NCBI GenBank assembly: GCA_029641185.1
Contig: JAPWGK010000002.1
Span: 3,038,001-3,102,000, forward strand
DNA: 64,000 nt
Reading direction: 5' to 3'
Source: Pseudofabraea citricarpa
Taxonomy: Eukaryota > Ascomycota > Leotiomycetes > Helotiales > Dermateaceae
Below the pieces are notes generated by a model. That model had not been told where the DNA came from and did not search any database. It was given only the letters and a program-made list of their open reading frames with translations. This document shows positions 1-9,875 of this stretch, in pieces (the first letter of the stretch is position 1; the number at the start of each line of letters is the position of its first letter). The position numbers and the translations under genes are program-made.

Positions 1-2068
1 AAAGCCTTGACAAATTGTTCAACTGTGGCAAGAGCTTCTGCGGATATCTTGTAATACTTATCATTGACAGCCGAGACTACGCCAGGTACAAGCTTTGAAA
101 GATATGCTTGAATTATCGTCGAAGAATGGGTCTTGGATATGTCGCCAATTAAACGGAGGGCGGCAATACGAAGGGTGGTAGCAGTAGCTGAGGCTGCTCC
201 TCCAACAGTCATTGTGGAGCTCGTAGTACCAGAAGCACTCTTGAGTGCTTCGATAATAGGATCCACAAGCTGACCAAGATAATCAGATAAGCCGCCATTT
301 TGTACTGCGATCATGTCATCTAACAGACTAATCAGAGACTGCTTCGTAGGAATAGAACTGCTTTTCAGAAGTTTCGTTGTTATCTTGATGATGGCAGGGC
401 TGAGTCTTGCTAAATCTGCCTTGGGACCCGAAGCTGGTACGGGTTCAAGCACTGGTGAAGTTAAGCCTGCAGACAGTGAAAGTAAGGTTTTGGTGTCAAA
501 TGAAGTAGTTGTACTGCTCTCTCTTCTTCGCTTTCTGCTTTGTGGGGCTGGGCTCAAGTAATCACCTCCTTCTTCGACAGAAAGGTTGTGCACTATGCCT
601 CCGCCAGTTTTGCGAATCAGAGATGCCAAGGTTGTAATGACCTCCAGCCGAACATTTTCTTCGCGCTCGTTAAACCGCTGAACAAGTACAGGTGCCACTT
701 TAGAGTAAAGCGTTCCATCATCGAGTAGATCCCCATTGGCTCTGGTTGAGATAATTGTGTATAGCACCTTTGCTGCGCAGCGTCGGACTTTCCAGCTTGC
801 ATCATCGTCGTCATCGTCAAATCCAGCTTCTTGCTCAAAGTCATCATCATCTTCGAATTCATCCATGTCGTCGTCCTCGGATTGGGTGCCACTCATCTCC
901 TCATCGTCGTCATCGTTATAATTCGGATCGTACTTGAGAAATAATAGCGCTGCTGCAATAGCTTCTTCGGTATATATTCGCATCTCACCTCCACAAGATG
1001 CAAGAAATCCTTCCAGTGCCACGAGTGCAGACTCACGAACATCATCGATCTCGGGATCTGGTTCTCCGTCCTCTGCGGCATTCTCACGCTGTTCCTCGAG
1101 CTCCTGTTCGCTAAGTGCAGCCAAGACGAATGGTGCTAGGGTCTTCAGATATGGGCCAAACCGTGAAGGGATAGAACGAGCCATCGATCCTAGTATGGTA
1201 ATATACAAGCGTCTTTGTACATTTGTTAGATGAGGCTGGCGAAGGCTTTCAATGAGTTGTGAGACAAATCCACTGAGAGCTTCATCCGGTAAATAGATGG
1301 CCAAAATAGAGACGGCAACCACAGCTCGTTTCTTGACGACAGAACTAGCTTTCTCGGATTCGAGGATGCTAACCAATAGAACTTGCAGTGCTTCAACCTC
1401 AGCCTTTTGCAACAGTGTCCCGAAACATCTCACAACCTCAATCAGAACATCGACGGCTTCCGGGTCTATTTCCTTGTCTCCGTTAAACTCAAGCATGCCT
1501 GGCGGCGGCGCAGGGAGCTTGACAAGTCTAGATGGCTTCGGAATAACCATACGGCCGACCAGTCTAGGTATTAAGACTCTGCTAATAGCAGCATAGGCTT
1601 CGGTGACTTCTTTTGAAGGAGCGATTCCTGGAACGGGTCTCGGAAGGGTAATGACGACGGATCGAAGAGCCATGGCTGGGATTGAGTTATCCACAGAATT
1701 CTCGGTGCTCAGGTTCGATAACTTTTCAATAAGCGGCGCAAGTATACTGCTTGGAAGTTTTGTGACTAGAGGCTCCAGACTGGAGTCTGTCAGCTTATAT
1801 CTCTCATTGGAGGGGAGTAACCGTACCACTTGATTGCAAGATTCTGGACCTCGCCATTTTGATCATCTAAGGTTTTGAGAACGCCGTCCACAGCTCTAGC
1901 AGCAGTATTGTAGTCATTATGGAGGAAGTCTTGCTTTCCAACCGTGAGCACCTGGAATAGGTCGTTCAATGACATGAAGCGGTAGTCTGGATCAGCATCC
2001 TGCAGCTTTGGCAGAAGAGCTGCCACAGTCTGGGAGGTAGGGTTCGAAGTTATTGAGGAGTTAGACAT
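1..2068 (-). CDS. cand1: CAND1/TIP120 cullin-associated NEDD8-dissociated protein (N-terminal half, runs off window start)
   Basis: CAND1 is a HEAT-repeat solenoid that binds non-neddylated cullin-Rbx1 and exchanges substrate receptors of SCF ubiquitin ligases in the nucleus and cytosol. The model is complement(join(<1..1779,1827..2068)). Exon 1 gives 80 codons plus two bases. A 47-bp intron (1826 to 1780) then restores the reading QNLAIKCLEPLV, which matches the start of CAND1 proteins. About 673 residues are visible and the frame stays open to base 1; full family members are roughly 1,250 to 1,350 residues. Around residues 360 to 410 an Asp/Glu-rich loop (DPNYNDDDDEE, later DDDDDASWKVRRCAAKVL) is the acidic insertion typical of CAND1. 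The start at 2068 was chosen because no upstream Met is in frame and the N-terminus aligns with the family. Its promoter lies in the 1-kb gap towards DPH4. Confidence 0.93.
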
Positions 2069-3095
2069 CGCGTGAATGTGGTGTGGCGCGAACCAAGAGA
2101 AGATTCAGGTGCGGGAGGAATTTCGTGCGTGGACTTGATAATCCTCCAGCAGCTCAAGTCTAGGAGCACAACCTAAGGGTGTGCTGGGTGCCTAGGTAAA
2201 AGTTAGGTTAAGTCGGAGCTCTGGAGGAAGATGTCCGGAATCAATAGAAAAGAATCCAAGCGTGTCTGCCTACGCAAAGAATGAAAAAAAGGAAGAAGCT
2301 TACCTACACTTGTGATCCTGCACAAACGTTCAAGGTCTGCCGCTGACAGTAAACGTACGCGCAGTAGATAAGAGATTGTCGAGCGTGTTCATAACAGAAA
2401 GCTCCACGATGCGCATCTGGATATGAGCAGCGTCACCTCACCCGAGCCTTTGGTGGGGTCGAGATGCCAAGGCCCTCAAGGTATTGACTAAGGTCGAACG
2501 AGTACCGGCAGAAAATCAATATCTTTTTATGGTAGGATTCAGAACATTCTAGTAGGAACCAACCATTTTAGATCCAGGAAGAAAGAGAAGTAAGCTCGAG
2601 GTACTTGAGCTCCAGTCCAAGCTCAAGACCTCAAATAGCTCTCAGCAATAAATCAATCATAATAGTAACTTGTACGTTTTGGGCATAAAGGCGGTGAGGA
2701 ACTCTCTGTGAGCTCGCTTCGATCACGTGACATTTGCCTTTATCAAAATATTTTTCCAGCAGCTGGGTCTGGTTCTTTTCAAGCAACTCAAGTTCTTTCA
2801 ACATCACTCGATTCCTCTTCCACGATATGTTGGGTCCCCTGGATTTATTCGGGACGTTGCCAGAGTGTATTTAAACCGCAAGTTTGAGGCGACCGATAGC
2901 TTTCGAGCTTTGATTGGAAGTCATAGGAAGTCGGCACATTTCATCTTTTTCACAGAGCACTGTCGAAATATGTAGCATTTGCTCTGGGTTTGCGTGACAG
3001 CATTCCCATACGGCGCCTTATTCGTAGCCTTGTTGGGCACCCGGAGCACCCAAAAAAGAGCTGGATTTACTGGCAGGCTTTGTTGTGAGACTATG
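2069..3095. other. Intergenic: CAND1 promoter and DPH4 3' region
   Basis: This roughly 1-kb gap lies between the CAND1 start (minus) and the DPH4 stop (minus). I see no supported gene. Short open frames on the plus strand (for example 2727-2975) have no recognisable similarity. The CAND1-proximal 400 bp should hold its promoter; no clear TATA box stands out. Confidence 0.6.
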
Positions 3096-3665
3096 TTATT
3101 GAGGATTCACGATCACTCCGTTACCAGATGCATTTTCTGCTTCAGTGCCCTCGTGCGAGCTATCCTCCATAATACCGAAGAGGACTTTCATCCACAGGCT
3201 GCATCCTCTGCAACCCACACTGATCTCCCCATCATCTGCCGCTTCTTCAAGATCCTCCTCTCTGATGAGAAAACCATGATCGTCTCCACATCTGCAACTT
3301 CGATACCATGTTCCGTTTGCCTCGTCGGTATCCAGGTCATCTAGATCAACCACTTCCACGCCTGTGCGAAACACTTCCTTGTTCTCTTGCCCTCCAATAT
3401 GTGCTGCCGTTGCTCGAAGTTTCAGTTCTCTGTCGTATTCGGCTCTTGATCTTGGATTGGATAGGGTCGAGAAGGCTTCCGATATCTGATCGATTGAATA
3501 GATAGCATTGCTCGAGCTCAGCTTAGGCTGCTTAGCCAGACCAGATTTGTCTGGGTGGTTCTGCAGGAGCGCTCGACGGTATGCGCTTCGAATAGTTTGC
3601 GCCGAGATATTTGAACCATCTTGCAGAGCTTTGGGGATGCCAAGAATCTCGTAGAAGGTGGTCAT
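3096..3665 (-). CDS. dph4: Diphthamide biosynthesis protein 4 (J-domain, CSL zinc finger)
   Basis: This is a 189-residue intronless protein. An N-terminal J-domain (about residues 3 to 85) carries the HPD triad at residues 37-39, the Hsp70-stimulating motif. A C-terminal CSL (DPH-type) zinc-binding domain follows, with CRCGDDH and CRGCSLWMKV giving the paired cysteines. This J-plus-CSL order defines Dph4/Jjj3, which acts with Dph3 as an iron/electron-handling cofactor for the first step of diphthamide synthesis on eEF2 in the cytosol. Length fits the family (about 170 to 190 residues). The start at 3665 places the TFYEILGI J-domain beginning right after Met. The gene is divergent from the MATE transporter at 4145, with about 480 bp between the two starts. 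Confidence 0.93.
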   Translation of the reverse strand: MTTFYEILGIPKALQDGSNISAQTIRSAYRRALLQNHPDKSGLAKQPKLSSSNAIYSIDQISEAFSTLSNPRSRAEYDRELKLRATAAHIGGQENKEVFRTGVEVVDLDDLDTDEANGTWYRSCRCGDDHGFLIREEDLEEAADDGEISVGCRGCSLWMKVLFGIMEDSSHEGTEAENASGNGVIVNPQ

Positions 3666-4144
3666 TTATATGATCTCCCCATCTAGAGAAGATGAAGACG
3701 TCTCTGCGCTTCAAAGGGCGAGTGTATGGCCTTTGTCGTTGTCAGACCCAGAAATTTTCAATGTGATCTCAGAACCCGAATTGCTGGCGCGCTTATGTAA
3801 TATGCGCTAAGAAATACCGACTTCAATTGCTTGTCTATTGTATACCCGAAGTATATTCATCGTTATATTTTCACAGTTGTTCAAAATGATGTATTTATGA
3901 CACGTACTTTCTATGTATATTACAAAGATCAATGTCTTATCTTTGGGCTCTGCAGGTATAAATTAGCAGCTTGTCAATTGACCAACTGTCAGCTTTTTAA
4001 AGCCATCCCCACCTTTGGATAGGATGATAACCACCAATGCACCAGGTAGGTAGGTTGCAGAACTAGTCTTCAAGCATGAATGATGTTTGAAAAGCTTTGG
4101 AGGTGTCTCATTTTTGGTCCTAAAATTTCCATTCTTTTCAAAAA
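3666..4144. promoter_or_regulatory. Shared intergenic promoter between DPH4 and the MATE transporter
   Basis: This 479-bp divergent region has no gene. It is AT-rich towards the MATE side. It contains a short AGGTAGGT tandem near 4044, a simple repeat seen several times elsewhere in the window. The placement implies that both promoters lie here; no specific operator could be identified. Confidence 0.5.
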
Positions 4145-5685
4145 ATGGATGAAGAGCAGACTCCTCTCCTTTTACCCAGTCTCCCCTCCACGGGCAGCCA
4201 TGCTCCACTTACCTACCGCTCTGAAGTCTTCAAGCTGGCAAGAAATACTCTCCCGATAACTCTTTCGTTTGCGCTGCAGCAGGTCGTTCAGGCTTGGAGT
4301 ATAATCATCGTAGGCCGCCTCGGGACATTCGAGTTGGGTGTCGCTTCATATGGATATATGTTCGCCACATGCACCGGGAGCTTGATTGCCATAGGAGGTG
4401 CCACGGCCTTGGACACGCTGTGTTCACAAGCCCTAGGGAGAACGACGAAAGATCCCCATGTTCTGGGCATCTACCTCCAGCGCGGCCTGCTACTTCTCTG
4501 CCTGCAATTCCTTATCACTATCGTTCCATTGTGGTGGTTCTCCTCGGCTCTGTTTATGGCCTTGGGACAAGAGGCAGAGTTCGCGAAGTTGACTGGTCTG
4601 TTCCTCCGAGTCTTGATTCCTGGCGGCCTACTCCAGATTTATGCCGAGTGTCTCAAACGATTCTTGCAGATCCAGAACCTGAGTGATGCGGTCGGTTGGA
4701 TGATAGTAGTCGCGAGCGTGGTTGGCATTATATCTAACTATCTGCTTGTCCTCGTAGCGAAGATGGGTGTTCTAGGTGCCTCGTGCTCACATGTTATATA
4801 TCACCTTTCAACGGCAGTTCTTTTGACCATCTGCGCATGGAGAAGTGACAGCGCCCGAAAAGCATGGGGTGGGTTTGAAAAGAAAGCCGTCTCTGTCTCT
4901 GGATGTTGGGAGTTTATAAAGCTAGCTGTCAGTGGCATCTTAACCGTAGCTACTGAGTTCTGGGGGTATGTCTATCTTTTACTGGCCTAATAGGCTTATC
5001 ATACTTACATGTTTCTAAAGCTTCGAGACGATAGCCCTCATGGCAACCAGACTGAACGAAACATCGATCGGAGCACAGAGTGTAAGTCAACAGCTCGCAT
5101 AAACTCGAACAATTATAAAACACAACCACTAACTAGACCCAGATCATCATGTCGTCGGACCAAATCCTAGCTTGCGTGCCATTAGGTCTAGGCGTAGCCA
5201 CAGCGCATCGAATAGGCAATCTCCTCGGATCAGGCGACAGCAAAGGAGCCAAATTCATGACGCGGATCCCCTACATAGTAGCGCTCCTTGTCGGGCTCAC
5301 AGAGGGCCTCCTAATAATGCTAACCCGTCGCATCTACGGCTACATCTTCTCGGACTCGCAAGCCGTCGTTTCGCTCACGGCCAGCATCCTGCCTCTCATC
5401 GCCGTCTTCCAGTGCGTCGATATCTCGAATAGCGGGGCGGCAGGTATCCTCAGGGGCGCGGGCAAGACACATCTCGCGGGCCTGAGTAATATCATCGCCT
5501 ATTATGGCGTGGGCATCACCTCGGCTTACTATATGTGCTTCTGGAGAGGCCTGGATCTGTTCGGTCTCTGGGCCGGCATTATTGCTGGGAGTGTGACTTT
5601 GTTCGCCCTCCAGGCGTTGTGGGTTTCCATGATCAATTGGGATGGCGAGAGTAGGAAGATCTCTGTGAGACTTTCTCGTACTTAG
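4145..5685 (+). CDS. MATE family multidrug/toxin efflux transporter
   Basis: The model is join(4145..4965,5021..5081,5143..5685), 474 residues, with introns of 55 and 61 bp. The protein has about 12 hydrophobic helices and the MATE hallmarks: an N-terminal helix reading LPITLSFALQQVVQAWSIIIVGRLG, a GGATALDTLCSQALG motif at about residues 78-92, and a second-half signature around FETIALMATRL and GAQSIIMSSDQ. MATE proteins are H+- or Na+-coupled antiporters exporting organic cations and secondary metabolites across the plasma or vacuolar membrane. Exon 2 (61 nt) fits in phase on both sides. The third acceptor could instead be at 5136, adding Thr-Gln in frame; 5142 agrees better with the family. 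The gene is convergent with PRP28. The substrate cannot be told from sequence. Confidence 0.9.
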
Positions 5686-6265
5686 ATTTGTATCTTTTGA
5701 ATAGTCATATAGGTATATATATATAGTGACTCTCTACTCTTGAAACCAATATATCCTATATAGTTACATACTTCAGATGTAGAAGTGCTAAATAATTCAA
5801 ACGTACCAGAGTATACCAGAGAGCTCCGAGTATGGAAAGTATATAGTTATAAGATCAAACTGTGTCGTCTAAGACGATTAATTAACTTGTTCTTCTCTAG
5901 TAGAGGACCGTCACAAAAATAGTTCATGTTTCCTGAAATCATACAAAGCTGTTAGGTATACAGCCTCAAGAGGGGTTGATCAAATGTTACATTTGAATTT
6001 CAAATGTATCTTAGTAGGTGAAATGTGCTACATGTTCTCCCGTCTCTGGCAACTCTTGATTCTGGATAGAATCAGTCGAAAGCATTAAAACACACAATGG
6101 AGCAACGAAGCCAAAAGTCCAGCTGAAGCACAGAGTTTGTTAAATTACATTTAACGTGAAAGTAGCAAAGAACACACTATCTTCTACAGTCAAAAATCTT
6201 GAAAAACGTCGTGGCAATCGTTTATGCGCTTTAGATTATTGCGAGTATTTATTAAAGAGACCGCT
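5686..6265. other. Intergenic: 3' ends of MATE and PRP28 (convergent)
   Basis: This 580-bp convergent gap is AT-rich. A TATATA run around 5713-5725 lies just past the MATE stop and would suit its polyadenylation region. No gene is seen. Confidence 0.5.
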
Positions 6266-8821
6266 CTACCAACCACCTCCCTTACCAGCAAATCCACTAC
6301 TCTCCTCGATTTTCTTCTGTCCACCACCACTGCGAGCAGACTTTTGCTGGGCGTGCTCGTGGCGTCTCAACTCATCTGGGAGTTTCGAGATGGAACTCTT
6401 CGAGAGCATTTGCTTGAGATCGTACATTGTATCCGCATCCTCGTTGCCCAAGAAAGTGATGGCCACACCACTCTTTCCAGCACGACCTGTACGACCGATA
6501 CGATGCGTGTAACTTTCAATGTTGGTTGCCATGTTGAAGTTGACAACCAAACTGACGTCGGGAACATCGATACCTCTACCTGCAAGATCAGTGGCAACAA
6601 GTACGTTTGTAGTGCCAGAGCGGACTGATGCAAGAGCCGCCTCACGCTGTTCTTGGGTCTTGCTACCATGTAACGTGACAGATGAGAAGCCCATATGTTT
6701 GATGTCTCGAGCAACGGCATCGCAGTTTCGCTTGATATTGACGAAAACAATGATAGGCGGCTGGAACTCTCCGGAAGCAAGAATCTCGTTGAGACGCTTC
6801 TTTCTCTTGTCTTCGCCCGAGACAAATTCTACTCTCTGTTCAACAGTCTCGACAGCCTCTCCGACGTTTCCGATCGTGACTATTGCCGGTCTTCTCAGAT
6901 ACTTTTTGGCAATCTTCTCGACTGCAGAAGGCATAGTGGCCGTGTACATCATTGTCTGTCTATAACGATCCTTGCCACCCAAATGTCGGCTCATAGCTTG
7001 TGCATCTTCGGCAGAGTCGTCGTCTGGCTTTTCATTACCAACAGGAAGTGCATCAAGAATCTTGTTCACTGATTCCTCAAAGCCAAGATCGATCATACGA
7101 TCAGCTTCGTCCATGATGATATAACAACATTGACCCAGCACCAATACACGTCGCTCGATACAGTCGACAAGACGACCGGGAGTAGCAATAATGATCTCAG
7201 CACCGTTGCGTAGATTGTATGCCTGCTCTTCTAAAGAGTGACCACCAACAATACTCACGCAAGTGAAATTCAAGGGAGTCGCGAATTTTCGAGCTTCTAC
7301 CTCAATCTGTTGAGCTAATTCACGAGTTGGTGCTAGAATGATGGCATAAGGACCATCATTCTTAGTGAACTCATTCAGAGGAGGCAATTCTGAAATGTAT
7401 ACCAATAGTGGTAAGAGGAAAGCTGCCGTTTTACCGGAACCAGTGACAGCCACACCAATAAGATCTCTAGCCTGCAGAGCAATGGGTATGGCAGCACGTT
7501 GAACGGCGGACGGTTCGTCGTAACCAACCTGCGCAACAACGTCCAGTAAGCGCTTCGGCAGATTAGATTCTTGCCAGTTCCGCATAGGATTAGGAATAGC
7601 ACCACCCTTGGTACTGATGTTGAAATCTTCCTTGAAAATACGCCAGTCTCTTTCTCGCATGTGCTCGAGTTTCTTCTCGCTCCAGTGCTTGTCCAAGGAA
7701 TTTCTTCCGCCCGCATCTTCCCTCCGCCGACGCTCCATCTCCATAAGCTCTCTTGCACGAGCACCACCAGCTTCTGAGTCTCGTGCCTCCAGAGCCTTTG
7801 CATACTTCATCGCTCCTCCCTCAGGATCTTCTGCAAATCCACCTAATCTTCCTCTGCCATAGAAATTTGCCTCGGCGCGAGCTGTATATAAGGGATTATA
7901 GTCTGGGCTTGTATCTTCCTCCGCGTTCCAATCGAAATTAAACTTCTTTTCGGAGGTTCTTCTTCGTTTCTTGTTCGCCGAGAAAGTCGACTGGTTTGCC
8001 TCCGCGCCCATGTATCGTGTCCTAATCAGAGCTGTCTCGGTATCATCGCCGTTTGTTGGACGTTTCTCGCCAGCTAAGAATCCCTTTCCACCTGCTGCTG
8101 GCTTCGGTGGTGGCGCCATCTCGCCAGCCCGATTCTTCTGATTGTTGCGATTTCCATTGGGAGCCGTTGGTGGCGCATCTCCATTGCGCATTGATCGAGG
8201 ACCAGTCGGAATTGAGTGACCACGGTTGTTTTGTTCTCTTTGAGGTTGCCGATCTTGAGGTCCTTTGCCATTCCGTGGTGTACCATAGCCAAGTTCACCA
8301 AGAATATCGTTTCGTTCCGATTCCACCTTGCGTTTCTGTTCCTCTACCTCTTTGGCTCTTTTCTCGAGAGCTAGCTTTTCTCTTGCGGCTTTCGATAAAA
8401 ATTTAGGCTGTAGGTTTATGTAGTTAGTATCGTTGCGACAAAGGACTAGACATGCTTGGTGAACATTGCTATCTAGATAAACTTGCAGACTTGGTACACA
8501 TACCTTGGCTTTAGCTTCATCTGCTTCTTTCTTCTTTTTCAAGATCTCTTCGATACCCAGCGGCCCTCGGTCTCGAGATTGAGTGGTTGGAGCTCGGGGT
8601 ATACGATCGGTAGGTGGCGGTGGAGGTATATCACTTGGAGGCGGCGGCGCAAAGCTATCTGGGGGCGGTGGAGGCGCTGAGGATTCTGGAGGAGGTGGAG
8701 GAGCGAAAGAATCTGGAGGTGGTGGTGGGGGTAATGATGAATCTCCATTCATATCTGCGGGAGGAGGTGGTATTGAATCGCCATTCGTGTGGCTGTTTGA
8801 GAATGTTGCCATGTTTACCAC
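6266..8821 (-). CDS. prp28: Pre-mRNA-splicing DEAD-box ATP-dependent RNA helicase Prp28
   Basis: Prp28 exchanges U1 for U6 at the 5' splice site during spliceosome activation. The model is complement(join(6266..8407,8504..8821)), 819 residues. The DEAD core is complete: TGSGKT (about residue 426), PTRELAQQ, DEAD (about 540), TAT (about 593), then the second lobe with ATDLAGRGIDVPD and HRIGRTGR (about 740). The N-terminus is Pro/Gly-rich and followed by a Lys/Glu-rich helix (KFLSKAAREKLALEKRAKEVE), typical of fungal Prp28. The 96-bp intron (8503-8408) is a multiple of three without a stop, so reading through gives an 851-residue frame. It was called because it has a GTATGTG donor, a CTAAC branch site and a TACAG acceptor, and its removal restores the AKAK-PKFLSKA junction seen in the family. 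Met4 (8812) is an alternative start. Confidence 0.94.
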   Translation of the reverse strand: MVNMATFSNSHTNGDSIPPPPADMNGDSSLPPPPPPDSFAPPPPPESSAPPPPPDSFAPPPPSDIPPPPPTDRIPRAPTTQSRDRGPLGIEEILKKKKEADEAKAKVCVPSLQVYLDSNVHQACLVLCRNDTNYINLQPKFLSKAAREKLALEKRAKEVEEQKRKVESERNDILGELGYGTPRNGKGPQDRQPQREQNNRGHSIPTGPRSMRNGDAPPTAPNGNRNNQKNRAGEMAPPPKPAAGGKGFLAGEKRPTNGDDTETALIRTRYMGAEANQSTFSANKKRRRTSEKKFNFDWNAEEDTSPDYNPLYTARAEANFYGRGRLGGFAEDPEGGAMKYAKALEARDSEAGGARARELMEMERRRREDAGGRNSLDKHWSEKKLEHMRERDWRIFKEDFNISTKGGAIPNPMRNWQESNLPKRLLDVVAQVGYDEPSAVQRAAIPIALQARDLIGVAVTGSGKTAAFLLPLLVYISELPPLNEFTKNDGPYAIILAPTRELAQQIEVEARKFATPLNFTCVSIVGGHSLEEQAYNLRNGAEIIIATPGRLVDCIERRVLVLGQCCYIIMDEADRMIDLGFEESVNKILDALPVGNEKPDDDSAEDAQAMSRHLGGKDRYRQTMMYTATMPSAVEKIAKKYLRRPAIVTIGNVGEAVETVEQRVEFVSGEDKRKKRLNEILASGEFQPPIIVFVNIKRNCDAVARDIKHMGFSSVTLHGSKTQEQREAALASVRSGTTNVLVATDLAGRGIDVPDVSLVVNFNMATNIESYTHRIGRTGRAGKSGVAITFLGNEDADTMYDLKQMLSKSSISKLPDELRRHEHAQQKSARSGGGQKKIEESSGFAGKGGGW

Positions 8822-9067
8822 AGGCGAGATTCAACAGGCTATGGTACAAGAGCTTGTTTTAAGCCCAGTGAGTGTATAGAGTGTTTGCGTGTGCAGTGTT
8901 CAGTTGTGTAGATAGTAGATGGAAATGATGTTGTCGCAAGGCTGAAGAAGCCGCAAAAAAGTTTACGCGATGTCCAATCATCGCGCAGCTCAGAAAATTG
9001 ACGGCCGACCTTCGATTTCAACATCACAACATCGAAGCATCGAAGTGGTGTCACAATCACCGCCAGA
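8822..9067. promoter_or_regulatory. Compact bidirectional promoter, PRP28 / mL59
   Basis: Only 246 bp separate the PRP28 start codon (minus) from the mL59 start codon (plus), so both promoters and both leaders must fit here. A CATCGAAG repeat occurs near 9030-9045. The region joins a spliceosome gene to a mitoribosome gene. Co-regulation is an inference from spacing only. Confidence 0.6.
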
Positions 9068-9875
9068 ATGAGCAGCAAACAGTATATCAAGCTGGCAAAG
9101 GCTCTGCCACCTCGATTAACTCGGTTCTTTGCCCGATACCCACCTGCAGCTGTCCTTCCTCAAATCAACACGCCTCCACAACCCCCATCCGAGAACGCAG
9201 CCTCTCTACCAGCAGCACCTGCAGTACCAAACTCGATACTGAAGCAGATTCACCCTGATGCATTCAATTATGCATCGCCCTTTAAGTGTCATAAACATCC
9301 AGTCACGGGCAAATGGCACGATCCCACGTTCTCCTTAAGAAGGCAAGCCGAGCTTGTGAAGCTTGCACGAGAACATGGCGTGGAAGAATTACTGCCATTT
9401 ACTGTTAAGGGTACAGCTGAGAAGGTGAGAAGGAGAGCAGAAAATGGATTGAGAGTAAAGGGAACTGGTGTGGGACAAAAGGTGAAGGGAAAGGAGTCGG
9501 AGCGAACATTGAAGGCCCGGTACGTTCTTTTGCCCTGGGATTGGATTGATCCGGTTATCATGATCAATGGTATACTGACTTTTTGTGTTTAGTCTGGAGA
9601 AGCGCAGACAAGCTATGTTGAATATGCCACAGATGATACAGACATGGAAAGAGGTATGTTACGCCAATCTTGAGAGTATATGTCTCATGCTAATATTGTA
9701 TTCAGAGAGGACACGGTCGTGGAGTAAGTAGAGCGAAGAACAGCCCATTTCCTACTCTCGGCAGCCATAAAGTTGCGAAATTCGTCACGAATCACATCTT
9801 ACACATCTTTCCCTTCCTTGTTCGACAGCTACTAACTTTCTTGTGTTTTAGTGGAAGAAGTGGCCAAAGTCATGA
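9068..9875 (+). CDS. mrpl25: Mitochondrial large-subunit ribosomal protein mL59 (fungal MRPL25)
   Basis: This is a fungus-specific protein of the mitochondrial 54S subunit, made in the cytosol and imported. The model is join(9068..9519,9593..9653,9706..9723,9852..9875), 184 residues. The N-terminus is basic and hydroxylated (MSSKQYIKLAKALPPRL), consistent with import. The body carries the conserved FKCHKHPVTGKWHDP segment and the C-terminus closes in GHGRGWKKWPK, the fungal mL59 ending. Introns are 73, 52 and 128 bp. Exon 3 is an 18-nt micro-exon (RGHGRG) between a TTCAG acceptor and a GTAAGT donor, and is needed to join KE to WKKWPK. All phases agree. A plus-strand frame from 9851 to 10075 is a reading-frame shadow of the last exon. 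The gene is head-to-head with PRP28. Confidence 0.88.
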
